Assembly (NCBI GenBank): GCA_026929865.2
Contig: CM049402.1
Location: forward strand, 26,729,001 to 26,793,000
Direction: 5' to 3'
From: Hyperoplus lanceolatus
Taxonomy: Eukaryota > Chordata > Actinopteri > Uranoscopiformes > Ammodytidae
DNA: 64,000 nt
Below, piece after piece: positions 1 through 10,648 of this stretch. The position numbers and the translations under genes were made by a program. Positions within the stretch are counted from its first letter, which is position 1, and each line of letters begins with the position of its first letter. The notes beneath the pieces were generated by a model that did not search any database, was not told the origin of the DNA, and saw only the letters and a list, made by a program, of their open reading frames with translations.

Positions 1-390
1 TCCTGTTCATTAGGCTGAAACAGTCAGCCTCCCGTGGCGCGTTATGTTTACCGTCTGCAGCAACTAGCACACATACTGTGATTATTACCATGGAGACCTA
101 TACGCTATGGAATGGACAAGAACAACTGCACACAGTGGATATTAAAAAAAACAGAGAACAATCTAATAAACATAGGTGAGTCAGTGCCTGTCAATGTTGG
201 TGTATAGAGGGGATGGTCAGATAGATTTTATGTATGTGCACATCACAGCTGCTGGACGGTTGGAGGGTCATTCAGCCTTCAATACTGAGCTGTGTGTTTG
301 CATGAGTGAAGCCCAGAGCCAAGGCTCACACACAGAGTGCTACTCCCACCTACTGGACAAATGCAGAACAGGAACACACACCCACACAAG
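1..390. other. Intergenic, nothing recognised
   Basis: AT-rich, with stops in all frames. No repeat or gene that I can identify. Confidence 0.6.
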
Positions 391-405
391 TCGGTCTGTG
401 TGTGT

Positions 406-453
<48 letters not shown>

Positions 454-505
454 ATGGGTGTGTGTGTGTGGGTGTGTGGATGGGTGTGTGTGTGTTTGTG
501 TGTGT
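391..505. repeat. (TG)n microsatellite, interrupted
   Basis: TG tract with gga interruptions giving a second-order gtgtggatgg pattern. It produces Cys/Val-only open frames in all three forward frames. Confidence 0.97.
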
Positions 506-2112
506 TGTCAAGTTTAGAGTGAAAGAGAAAGTGAGTGAAATATCTGGTATACATTTAGGGTCTTTTATATAATTTGTCTGACTATTGATCGTTCCATTTC
601 TTCAGTAGCACATGAATGTGACCGGTTGTCTTTAATTACCGTTGAGTATTCACCACTGAATTATACAACCATTTACACAATCTACTCAAAGCTGAAAATA
701 ATTCAGAAATAGCTCTCATTGGCAGAAGATGGAGTGAATGAGAGAGGGTGGGAGAGTCAGTCCTTCCACGGTAATCAGAGAGGTTATTAACTTTACACGG
801 GCCAACAATACCATAACTGATCCAATCACACAGTGACGATAGCAGATGGAAGCAGCCCACAGTGTGCACCTCCATACCAAATCAAGTTATGTGTCTTAGT
901 GAGCAAAGCCAACCACAAATACATTTGCATCTTAATATTGATTATTTCTTGGAGCCTCAGTATATGCTTGAAACAACCTTGTTGACACATTGTGTCACAA
1001 GAAGTGTTTTTACCTTTTCTGATTGGTCTCATTTGGAGGTGGGGCTGTGTAAGGCTTCCATCATGGCATTCTACTGGCTGTGTTCTACAGTTAATGTCTA
1101 GGGCACTATTGATAGACAATTAAAGGGAAACAGCCTGTTAAAAATCCTCTATGTTGAATGGTTGGTGTTATTTCTAACTAAATTGTAAAATGTATATCCT
1201 ATGTTAAATACATTTCAAACATCAGCCAGCAGTAACAGTCTGTTTAAAATGAATAGACAAGTGAATGATCTAATTTTGATGTAAAATAAAAAAAAAAAAA
1301 GACAGTCCATCGATGTAACCTACTGGGCACAGCTGAAGGTTTATGTGCGTCAAATTAAAAGAGCTCTGCTGCAGACGAAATAATTAAGCCCTTGATTTTG
1401 TTGGTGGTGCAGTAGCAAAGGTCAACATCTTGGGTTTGGTCAAGCCAGTACAAGACGCTGCTGTGTTGGAGTCACTGCATTAAGAGATACCTGATTAGCC
1501 GCAGTCCGTCATGGCTGAGGCAGTAAAAAAATCATCACCCACATTAGATGGTGTGCCCTGAACGCACCGTCTGTTCTCCATCCAGTCTGATGAGACGGGC
1601 GGCACATTTCCGCCAGCTGCTCCTGCACTCCGAGGTCACTGGTCCCCTTTCCACACGCTTGTATGAGTGTGGCTTCTCTGCTTTGACCCTGATTAAAAAC
1701 AAGTACCGGTCAAAGCTGCAGGTGGAGAGGTGACCAGTACTTGTACCTGTCTTCAGTTCATTGTTCTTATTTATTACACTTTCAAAAACCCATGTTATAG
1801 GCAACAACAAAAACATTTAGTTGAAAGACAAATGTCTACAATTAATTAATAGAATAGAATCATGTGCAGTATTTGCATTGTCAGGTTTTCAGTTGTTCAG
1901 TCTGTGAAATTTTCACAAAGTGCCAGCGTCCGGTATTCCAAACAGTGGCAGGTAAGATGTTAATGTATAAGGCTGTTGCTATTATATTTTGTAATATATT
2001 GTATGTTTTCCTATCGTCTACACATGACATTAACATGTTGAAAAGTAACTAGCAATGCCTTTTTTTCATGAAAATGAGAAATTATACAGTGTATCGCTAC
2101 AATATTATAATA

Positions 2113-2116
<4 letters not shown>
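506..2116. other. Intergenic, nothing recognised
   Basis: No coding frame above noise. Frames up to 97 codons on either strand lack any recognisable protein pattern. Confidence 0.6.

Positions 2117-2160
<44 letters not shown>
2117..2160. repeat. (TA)n microsatellite
   Basis: 22 uninterrupted TA units. Confidence 0.97.
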
Positions 2161-2165
<5 letters not shown>

Positions 2166-2564
2166 GTCTTCAGTTGTTCAGTCTGCTTATTCATGTGTCT
2201 AATATTTTTTAATACAGTATACTGTTTCTCATTATCATGATGACGCTACAAAGCAATACCAACAAATGTTACTATGTAAAACACAGCCGAGAGAGTACTG
2301 CAGATAAACACACCACCACATATTCTAGTGGTGCAGAAGTGATCATTGAGATGGATTCATTTTGTGCGACTACTCCTCCTGCCTTTAATGAAACTTTTAA
2401 TGGCCTTTTTGTTCTTTCTTTTTTCAGGAGAAAAAAAGGCATCACTATAGTTATCTCTCAACATAGGAACTCAAAATGACATTGCATAGCTGCTGCTAAT
2501 GTTAACATGCCACAGGAACTCATAGGAAATAAATATTACTGTTTGTATAAGTTTATATTTGTGG

Positions 2565-2621
2565 AGGTCATGCAATGAAATTACCTTGAAGGTGCCTGCA
2601 GGTCATTTCATTGCATGACCT
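2565..2621. repeat. Perfect 17-bp inverted repeat with 23-nt loop
   Basis: aggtcatgcaatgaaat (2565-2581) is exactly inverted at 2605-2621. The loop contains a second small inverted pair (acctt..aaggt). No terminator-like T run. Function unknown. Confidence 0.9.
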
Positions 2622-2725
2622 GGCAGACAATCCATAACTCCTCTGCACTTCCCTTATTCTCTACAGAATAATACAAAGTATTCTAAAACAGCAGCATATC
2701 CCCAGTAGAAAACATGTGCTTTTGA

Positions 2726-2730
<5 letters not shown>

Positions 2731-2790
<60 letters not shown>

Positions 2791-2792
2791 GG

Positions 2793-2834
<42 letters not shown>
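2731..2834. repeat. Compound (CT)n-(CA)n microsatellite
   Basis: CT tract to about 2784, a short variant spacer, then CA tract from about 2799. Confidence 0.97.
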
Positions 2835-2835
<1 letters not shown>

Positions 2836-3330
2836 AAAGAAGACCTATGATACTTTTATGACCTATAAACGTTGTTATAATGATTTATAGTCATGTTTAA
2901 CCATACTAGAGTATCAAATAATTACGTACATGCATTTCGACGTATTCCCTGCTGACCGTTTGGGGTGGCTATACAGAGCACTAAACACTATGGCAGCCGG
3001 TCGAGCCGAACTCGTTCAAATTTCCGGATTGTTTCTGTCACGCTCGGGTCGTTTCCATGTATGGTAATGCTGCCGCTCAGGCAAGCTCCGGCTGCATGCC
3101 CCCACCTTCCTGAAAATTTCCCGCCGCTGGAAGGAAGGTAACCAATCACAACGGAGTGGGGTTTGCAGCGTGGGGGGGGGGGGGGGGGAAGCTCAAAGCA
3201 GTGTGTAGAGAGAGACTGCTGTGCTCGCTAGGGTAAGAGGAAGAATGTCCCGAAAATCGACAGTTTTTTGTGATGTGATTCGTGTCAGGTTGCTCTATAG
3301 CAGTTTTTAACAAGAAATGAAGACCAGAAA
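2835..3330. mobile_element. Probable fragment of a TTAA-type element, with a poly-G tract
   Basis: It starts TTAAAGAAGACCTATGATAC just after a CA tract, resembling the left end of teleost TTAA elements such as the one at 31901. The region is CpG-rich for the window and contains a 17-base G run (3172-3188). No matching right end was found. Confidence 0.35.
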
Positions 3331-4286
3331 AGTAGTATAATTTAACCATTTAACCTGAGTGCCACTCCAGCAGAGTAGGGCTATGTTGCCACGGCAACCA
3401 TAACCCAGCAAGAAGGAGGATGAGGGGATGAGAGGGAGCGAGAAGAATGGAGTGAGGTGGAAAATAGTTTGTGAGAGAATACAATACAGAGAGAAAGAGT
3501 CAGACAGAGAGAAAAGGTGGATTGAAAGAACACTCAGTAGAGATAGAGAGAATGGTAGGGAGTTAACGGCAAAAAGATAATACAGGGCGAGATCAGAGAG
3601 AAATAATGGAGGGGCAGAGAGAGAGAAAGGACATAAAAGTAGAGTGAACATCACAGAGAAATGTTTATAAAAAGTATATAAAATATGGTTCATTCCAGCC
3701 AAAGAACACAGGTGTCTTTCGTCTGGTTCACTTTTGGTATTTCTTCCGTCAATTCGGTGAATTCAGCAAACCAAACGTGTGCCTTCTTCAGACATGACTG
3801 CTGATGCTGTGGCCTGTGTTAGGCTGAGAAGGCAGTTTCTGCCAAGGTTTTACCTATATATTCAGAGAAACCACAACTCCTTCATCAAATATAAGTAAAT
3901 TAGTGAAACATGGAGGCAGAAGGCAGAAGGCAGCAGCAACCTGGAACCAATGCATCAATGGGACTGAACTGACTGTACCCCCAGCTGAGTAGACAATCAC
4001 CAGCCACCACTGCTAATTTGAAGAAATGATAAGAAGTTAAGAGCAAACATAAACACTTTCATGATTATTGTTTTAAGGCCAATTTGTGCTATGAGGAAGT
4101 TGTATTTTTTTTCCTCTGATGATCATAAATCACATGTAACAGCACACAATAACACCAGTTCATAGCATGTTATTTTTAAATACATTTTCTTAATGCCTTG
4201 GGTACGCTCACCCAGGAACTACAGCTGGTATAGTAAAAACACTACCGCTTTTGTCCAAAGGGGGTGTACGAATGGAGACAAACTGA
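3331..4286. other. Intergenic with a polypurine tract
   Basis: About 3410-3640 is strongly purine-rich (GA-rich, repeated agagag/gagaga) on the + strand. The complementary Ser/Leu/Phe frame on the minus strand (3307-3702) is an artefact of this. Confidence 0.6.
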
Positions 4287-4687
4287 GGTTGCGTTCCGAA
4301 TCTCATACTCTTTCTTTTTTCTATTCTACATACTACATCCAACGATAAAAATGATCTAGTTAGGATGCAGTAGGCATACTATTGGGACATACTTTTCTCT
4401 CTTATTTCATCATAACATTGCGCCTTGATCTTGCCTCTTGCTTTTATATCCGTTGCATCCCCGTTTGTTTTCATATGGAGGCTTCGTCGATGTTACGTCA
4501 CTTCACGTGCGCACTGGATTGTGGGTCAGAATCGCCCAAATAGGATGCAACAATAACAATCTTGGCCGCATGAAGTAGGACATCCGGGTACTTCTAACCA
4601 TCCTAAATCTGGCCACAAGAATCGGGACATCCTAAATCTTTTTTCTACATACTATATAGTAGAAAGTATGCGATTCGGAACGCAACC
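4287..4687. mobile_element. MITE family A, copy 1 (401 bp)
   Basis: TIR GGTTGCGTTCCGAATC at the left and its inverse at the right, with target duplication TGA (4284-4286 and 4688-4690). No coding capacity. The same sequence occurs at 48766-49173 in the same orientation. The high identity implies recent common ancestry. The 3-bp duplications suggest a PIF/Harbinger-type partner, which is an inference. Confidence 0.92.
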
Positions 4688-4690
4688 TGA

Positions 4691-6729
4691 AAGTTACTCA
4701 GAGCACCTTTAAGAATGGCTGGCAAATTGTAAGCTATGTGTAGTTATATTAGGATATACCATGCAACATGTTTTGTTCTTTCAGGACTCGTTTGGTAAAC
4801 AGTCATATAGGCCTATAGCTTTGGAGCTATCCTTTGAATAGCCCTTAGGTTTCTTTGTGTTCTCTTTACTCTGCATAAATGATACTCTCAACAGGCAGGC
4901 ACTTTTAGTCATGGGAAACAGTTGCAGGAACTGCTCTACCTTCCCATGCCAAACCTCCTCTCGTGATTCAAACTGTATTGAGACCATTATGTGTTAGCCC
5001 GTGGTGAGTTAATGCAATTTCCTTTACTCTACAGATTTGTCCAATATCGGTTGGTCAGTAAAGAATGAGGCGACCATTAATGGAGTTTTATATGAATAAA
5101 ATGGTGCTCTTATTGATATCAGACCCCTGTATTGGGAGATTGCATTATTAGTCTGCGGTGATGAGATCTCTGCTATGTGGCAGAAGGTTTAATAGCATGG
5201 TAAGAGGTCATGGAGAGAGTGAATTAAATTAAGTGGAGGAAATAGGTACATATATAGTTGTCATTAATTCCCACCCAATAATCACTGTGGTGTAATAATC
5301 CTGTTGGACTTCTAATGAAGTTGCACACATTGGGCGTTGATAGGGTTTCCTGCTGTCGAATCTTTCGGGCTGTCAACTGGAGCGGTGACTGGCTGGACTG
5401 CAGTAACATGGCAGTACTGGGGGGAAATTAAGTTCTACCTAAGGACATTAGATTTTTGATTTCTAACCCTAAGAGAGCATGATATTCTTTTATTATACAC
5501 TTGTTGATATTGTCTGTCTTCATAGAGGGAGAGCAGAGACCTCTAGATATGTGTGCGTGTAGATCAAATATTCTCGGGAAGAGAGTAAGACAAGCAAACT
5601 GATGGGGGTATTTTAACTGCTGTTTTCCTCAGGAATCCTCAGGTAATACAGAAAATGATTTGTGGAAATCCAGGACAGAACCATTTATCAACACAGTTTT
5701 TCTCTTTGCAAAAAAAACCTTCCACTTTATTAAAATTGAAGGCCTATTGACACATCTGTGACTTTTTAAATGGAATAGTTTGGTTCCTTCTTTGTATGTT
5801 AACTTGGGGAATAGGCTCATGTCAAAAAGCATAGTTTTTACAGGCAAACTAGTTAATTTTCCCCCACACCCCTGATAGTATATATGCTCTGTTTTTGAGA
5901 ACAAACATGAACAAGCAACACGTGAACAGTTGTATCAGTTCAACATCCACAGTAGAAAAATGTTGACATGAGCCATAGGGTCCTTGGAATTACAGTAGTT
6001 TTATGCAGGAAACTTAACTAATATACAAGCCTACAGGTAGAAGATTAGAGTCAAGGCTTGAGTTAAACAACCTTTGGTTAGATGGTTGAACCGCATTCTT
6101 TCCCAGGCTCTTATTATGGTGTATTAATGAATCCATGTCCATTCAAGCCATGAGAGCTACAGCTTAATTATGAGTCATATTTGTCTTTCTATGCACAAAT
6201 AAAACGTGTCTCATATGTTCTTATGCACTCAGGTGGATAAGTGCAGGAGTCAGGTCAGAACAGGTCACCTATGTCAACTTAAACTTGTCAGAGATTGTAC
6301 TGAATATCAGGTACATTAGATCCACTTTTGTTGTCACAGGGGTATGGGACAGTAGTATGGGAAATATTAAGCTGTCTTATTGAACCTGTAGTTTTTTTTC
6401 ATATAGAAACAGAGGACAAAGCTACCCAAGCATGACATTTCAGTAACACATCTATATTTAATAAGCTTTGTTCAATATGCGTTATGGGATTGTAGTGTAA
6501 ATATATCAGGTTTCTTTATAGTATACCCATAATGTAATTTCACCCTGCATGTGTTACACTTGCTTATACTAGGTGGTATTTTGGAAGATCACTATTACTG
6601 TATAAACACACAGACCAAAGCTATGCATTTGAAATTGTGAGTGTGGGTGTGTGTTTACATTTAACAGCATCTGACAACAATCACATAGAAGTATAAAGGA
6701 ATATTTTAACTCACTGATCCACTGTATGA
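4691..6729. other. Intergenic, nothing recognised
   Basis: AT-rich unique-looking sequence. No gene, TIR pair or tandem repeat seen. Confidence 0.55.
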
Positions 6730-6737
6730 GTGTGCAT

Positions 6738-6793
<56 letters not shown>
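6730..6793. repeat. (GT)n microsatellite
   Basis: GT tract with a few GC variants at the left. Confidence 0.97.
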
Positions 6794-6795
<2 letters not shown>

Positions 6796-8020
6796 AGTAT
6801 TGCGCCCAAAGTTTCTGTCAGAATGCTACAAAATAAAGATACAATTGCTACTGCTTCAATCACACAGACAGGATGAGAACAAAAATAAGCAAAGGAAGGT
6901 AGAGTAGGAGCCTTACTGAATGAATAACAGAGACAAGGAGATGGATTGAGGGAGGGAGGGAGGAGGGATAGAGAGGGAGTGAGTGACGGCTGGATGGGTA
7001 TTCTCATTGACAGTGTGTTTAGTGCTTATTGCCTGTGGTTTCATTAAGAGAGACCCCAAGCGAGACAGCAGGGCAAGGGAGCAGGACCGCTTTGGAATAA
7101 AGCAGCAGTTAACCCTTCACCGCTGTTCGTCTGGCAGACACGCACAACGTCTGCTGACAGCTCCCAAAGACAATTGTGAGTTAACCTTTTCCAATTACAG
7201 GTCTATATTTTTACTGCAATGTGTGGAAATCATACACTCAACAAAAATATAAACGCAACACTTTTGTTTTTGCTCCCATTTTTCATGAGATGGACTTAAA
7301 GATCTAAAATTCATTCCAGATACACAATATTAACATTTCTCTCAAACATTGTTCACAAATCTGTGTAAATGTGTGAGAGAAATGCTAATATTGTGTATCT
7401 GGAATGAATTGTAGATCTTTAAGTCCATCTCATGAAAAATGGGAGCAAAAACAAAAGTGTTTATATTTTTGTTGAGTGTAAATACCAGATGACACAATAT
7501 TCTGATTTCCAATGTCCTCTCACGGCGTATAATACTACAAGGTACGTTTTTTCACTCAAGGTGTGTTTTCAACGATACTTCACACGGTCATGAGTGTAAA
7601 CGACCCAAACACAAACTAAGACAATTACACACTTAACTTGTGGCTTCAGATAAGTTCTTCAAACCAGCAGCACTTGACAAAGTGCAGTGTTATGATGGAC
7701 AGCTTTAGACTCAATGTTTGTGCATTTAGGGATTTCAGCAAACTCGATAGCTTATTGTTTTTCTCATTTTTGAAACATCTAATTTGTTTCAGTTTGAATC
7801 GTAATTGGGGAACTTCACCAATTCAAATATAATCAAATGCTTCTCTGCCACATAATTCTCCAAAAGTAAGGTCGGTTGTAATGTGAAGTACCGTTATTGT
7901 CACATTTTAGAAATTAAATTGTTGGAACAAAGCCTTGTCAGATGGGGTTCAGTAAGATCTGGGGTTCCTCTGTTGCTACAACCATGCTAAAAATTATAGT
8001 GTTTTAGAAAAGCATATATA
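6794..8020. other. Intergenic around the palindromic MITE
   Basis: Apart from the element at 7235-7478 nothing is recognised. A purine-rich patch lies at 6935-7000. Confidence 0.55.
7235..7478. mobile_element. Palindromic Tc1/mariner-type MITE (244 bp)
   Basis: Ends CACTCAACAAAAATATAAA and its inverse, flanked by TA on both sides (7233-7234 and 7479-7480). The two halves (about 7235-7345 and 7375-7478) are inverted copies for roughly 100 bp, around a short unpaired centre, so the whole unit can fold back. The termini match a Tc1-like family I know to be widespread in fish. No transposase. Confidence 0.88.
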
Positions 8021-9248
8021 GGGGAGAACGGGGTAATCTGAGCCACTTTTTACATTTGCTCCCCTCTAAGCGAGCTAAAATAATTTATCACTCAAATTTA
8101 CACATTTTCCATTGGGCATTAGCAGATTTTTTTCAAGACAAAGGGCAGTGAAAATATGATTGTTTTAAAAAAAGTTGTCATGTGGCTCACTTTACCCCAG
8201 CTGTGGGGTAAACTGATCCACTTACTTTTTCCACTCTGAAACTACCATAACAACACATATTGTAACAGTAAGAATCCTGAAAGCTAGCCACACATTCCAG
8301 AACTAATGTCGGACTAGTAAAAGAATGGTGGGGTTTGGTCAATTAAGCAAAGCAAATTTTCTAAACACTTGAAAGTAACTCTGAACAAAATCAAATACAA
8401 CATATTATAATTCAAAAGGTTTTAATAAGATTCAAATGAAAGATAGAACCAGTTAGATTAGAACACAGTCTGGGGGTCAGAACACAGGACCCTTAGAGCC
8501 AGCTAGTGTCTGGGGGTCAAAGCATAGGGAAATCAGAACCAGTGAGAACAGCCTGGCACTCAGAACACAGGAGAAGACCCAACTGGATTATAACATCAGC
8601 CTGTCATACTCTACAACTAGGCCTACTCTACATTCCAGCCCTGAAGGTTACAGGGAAAGACGAGAAGGTGCTCTTTCCGTGTGGTTGCCCCAGGTCGTCT
8701 TCCTGGTGTATATCCTTGGCATGATGGCTTTTCTACAATGTGTATGACATTAAAATAAAACATATGTCATGTAATACTACATTAAAATATGTTTAAGACT
8801 AAACTTAACTTGTGCCTCATGGTGGGGGAAAGTGAGACAGTGGTTCACTTTCCCCCACAGCATTTGGCTCACTTTCCCCCACCACCACAATTTGAGAAAA
8901 AACTACCTCTCTTAGCATTTTAGGCTAATCTTCAGTTATCAGCATCACATGGTTTCATATGTTGGTAGTTCATCAACACGTATGATAGAAGTTTTTCTAC
9001 GTGAATACATTTGCTTTGGCACAACAGTTGATTAAGTTGACAGCAAGAAAATTTACTTTTACATGCAAAATACATATTTTGGTGAAAAAAAACATGCTTA
9101 CCACAGCACCATGAGGTCCTCTCTTTCAGGGCCATGGGGAAATGAGAGGGGCTTGAAAACATATATCTCACATGATCACAAATGTTTTCCGTTGCCTAGA
9201 TACAGGGGGTGGCTCACATTACCCAATGCCTCAGATTCCCCCGTTCTC

Positions 9249-9251
<3 letters not shown>
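8021..9251. mobile_element. GGGGAGA-ended element 1 (1231 bp, pogo-like ends)
   Basis: The left end GGGGAGAACGGGGTAATCTG (8021) and the inverted right end (…CCCCGTTCTCCCC ending 9251) lie in a TATATA context, consistent with a TA target. Many repeated gtggctcac/gtgagcca motifs occur inside. A loose direct repeat (agaaccag...acacag...gggtca) lies at about 8445-8580. No transposase. The right flank has expanded into a TA microsatellite. Confidence 0.7.

Positions 9252-9306
<55 letters not shown>
9252..9306. repeat. (TA)n microsatellite at the edge of a transposon
   Basis: Begins at the first base after the right TIR of the element at 8021, so it has probably expanded from the TA-rich target duplication. 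Confidence 0.95.
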
Positions 9307-9309
<3 letters not shown>

Positions 9310-10105
9310 TTTGCCATGCCGTTTTCTTTTCACAAACTGTTCCCATTGGCACATTTTAGGCTGGCTGTGATGTTGACTTTGCTGACTGGTAGCAGAGGTG
9401 TGCCAGTCATCAAGTGGTTCAGTGCTATTTTACTGTCAAGGAGCACTTGGATGTGCGCTTGCTTTTGCTCCTGTCAGTCCAGGTCAATGATGCATGAAGC
9501 TCAATCACTGTTGTGCTCTGCTATTCTCATGGCTTTGCCACATGATTTAAACAGCTCAGTGCTTTTCAATTCTTCACTGAATGAAATATAAAACCCTTCA
9601 AGCAGGAGGAAAAATACATTAAGACTGTACTTTGGTTTGACTTGACTCTCTGAAGGTCAGGGACTAGGATCTCCTTTCTGTTGTGGACAACATGTTTTAT
9701 TCCCTGCCTATCCTTGACATGTTTTCTTACGGCTTATTACGTAACTGGTTACTGGTGACGGATCTTTTAAGAGCCATACAATGCATACATGTGTTTCAAT
9801 GTGCTGTATGTTTGCTCTTGGTGACTCTGGTGAAAGATTAACGCAGATTAATCTATTGAGCGCTTCTATATTGCCCTTTGACCCGGTGCAAAAGAGGTGA
9901 GACGATAGCGGAGCTGCACCTGTAGCATCCTGTGTTATTCTCCGCAGTGTCTAGTGTTTAGTGGGTGCCTAATTAACAATGTAGGTTCAAAACAGTATAT
10001 CTCAATCTTCCTCTCAATTGTGTTTGCTAGCTGCGATCGTCTCCCGCAAACGGACACCCGCCCCCTCTCACTCTTCCTAGCATATGCCTGTCTTTTTTCC
10101 TCCTT

Positions 10106-10135
10106 TGTGTGTGTGTGTGTATGTGTGTGTGTGTG
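10106..10135. repeat. (GT)n microsatellite, short
   Basis: About 15 GT units with one A variant. Confidence 0.95.
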
Positions 10136-10209
10136 AGAAACGAACGGTAGCCTATACAGTTGTTTAGAAACAGGCATACAAGTGTCATATAAGTATGCCA
10201 TTCATTTAG

Positions 10210-10272
10210 ATTAATTAATCACAAAGCCTGTAATTAATTAGATTATTTTTTTTTATCGCTTGACAGCCCTAA
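10210..10272 (-). mobile_element. Solitary hAT-type terminus
   Basis: Read on the minus strand: AGGGCTGTCAAGCGATAAAA followed by taatctaattaattacaggc, the end of a very common teleost hAT-derived repeat. The partner end is not seen nearby. Confidence 0.45.
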
Positions 10273-10567
10273 AATAAATACGTTGGGATGTGCAGTACAT
10301 TTTCATTAGTACTTGTTATGATGTTGCAAGTGGTGAGTTTGCCATTATTCTTCCTCACTGAACCATTTTCAAAACAGCTTCCAAAATAAAGGGTATAGCC
10401 AGAGAGAGCCCAAAAGGGTGGCATGTTGCTGGGTGTTTATATGTACAGGTGTGTGCATGAATTAAGCTGCAAGAAGGAGTGGGGGTGTGAGCACCTTCTG
10501 AAATGGTACGGCTTGTGTTTATAGTCAATTTAGCACTGTCCCTAAAATGCTAATGAGAGGGATGAGT

Positions 10568-10571
<4 letters not shown>

Positions 10572-10636
<65 letters not shown>

Positions 10637-10648
10637 GTGTGTGTGTGT
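10572..10648. repeat. (TG)n microsatellite
   Basis: About 38 units with one GC variant. Confidence 0.97.

Noticed and set aside
391-2834. CRISPR-like spaced repeats
   Set aside because: These are simple CA/TG, TA and CT microsatellites with no spacers. The sequence is vertebrate nuclear DNA.
3307-3702. 131-codon minus-strand frame rich in Ser, Leu and Phe
   Set aside because: Shadow of the polypurine tract on the + strand, not a membrane protein.
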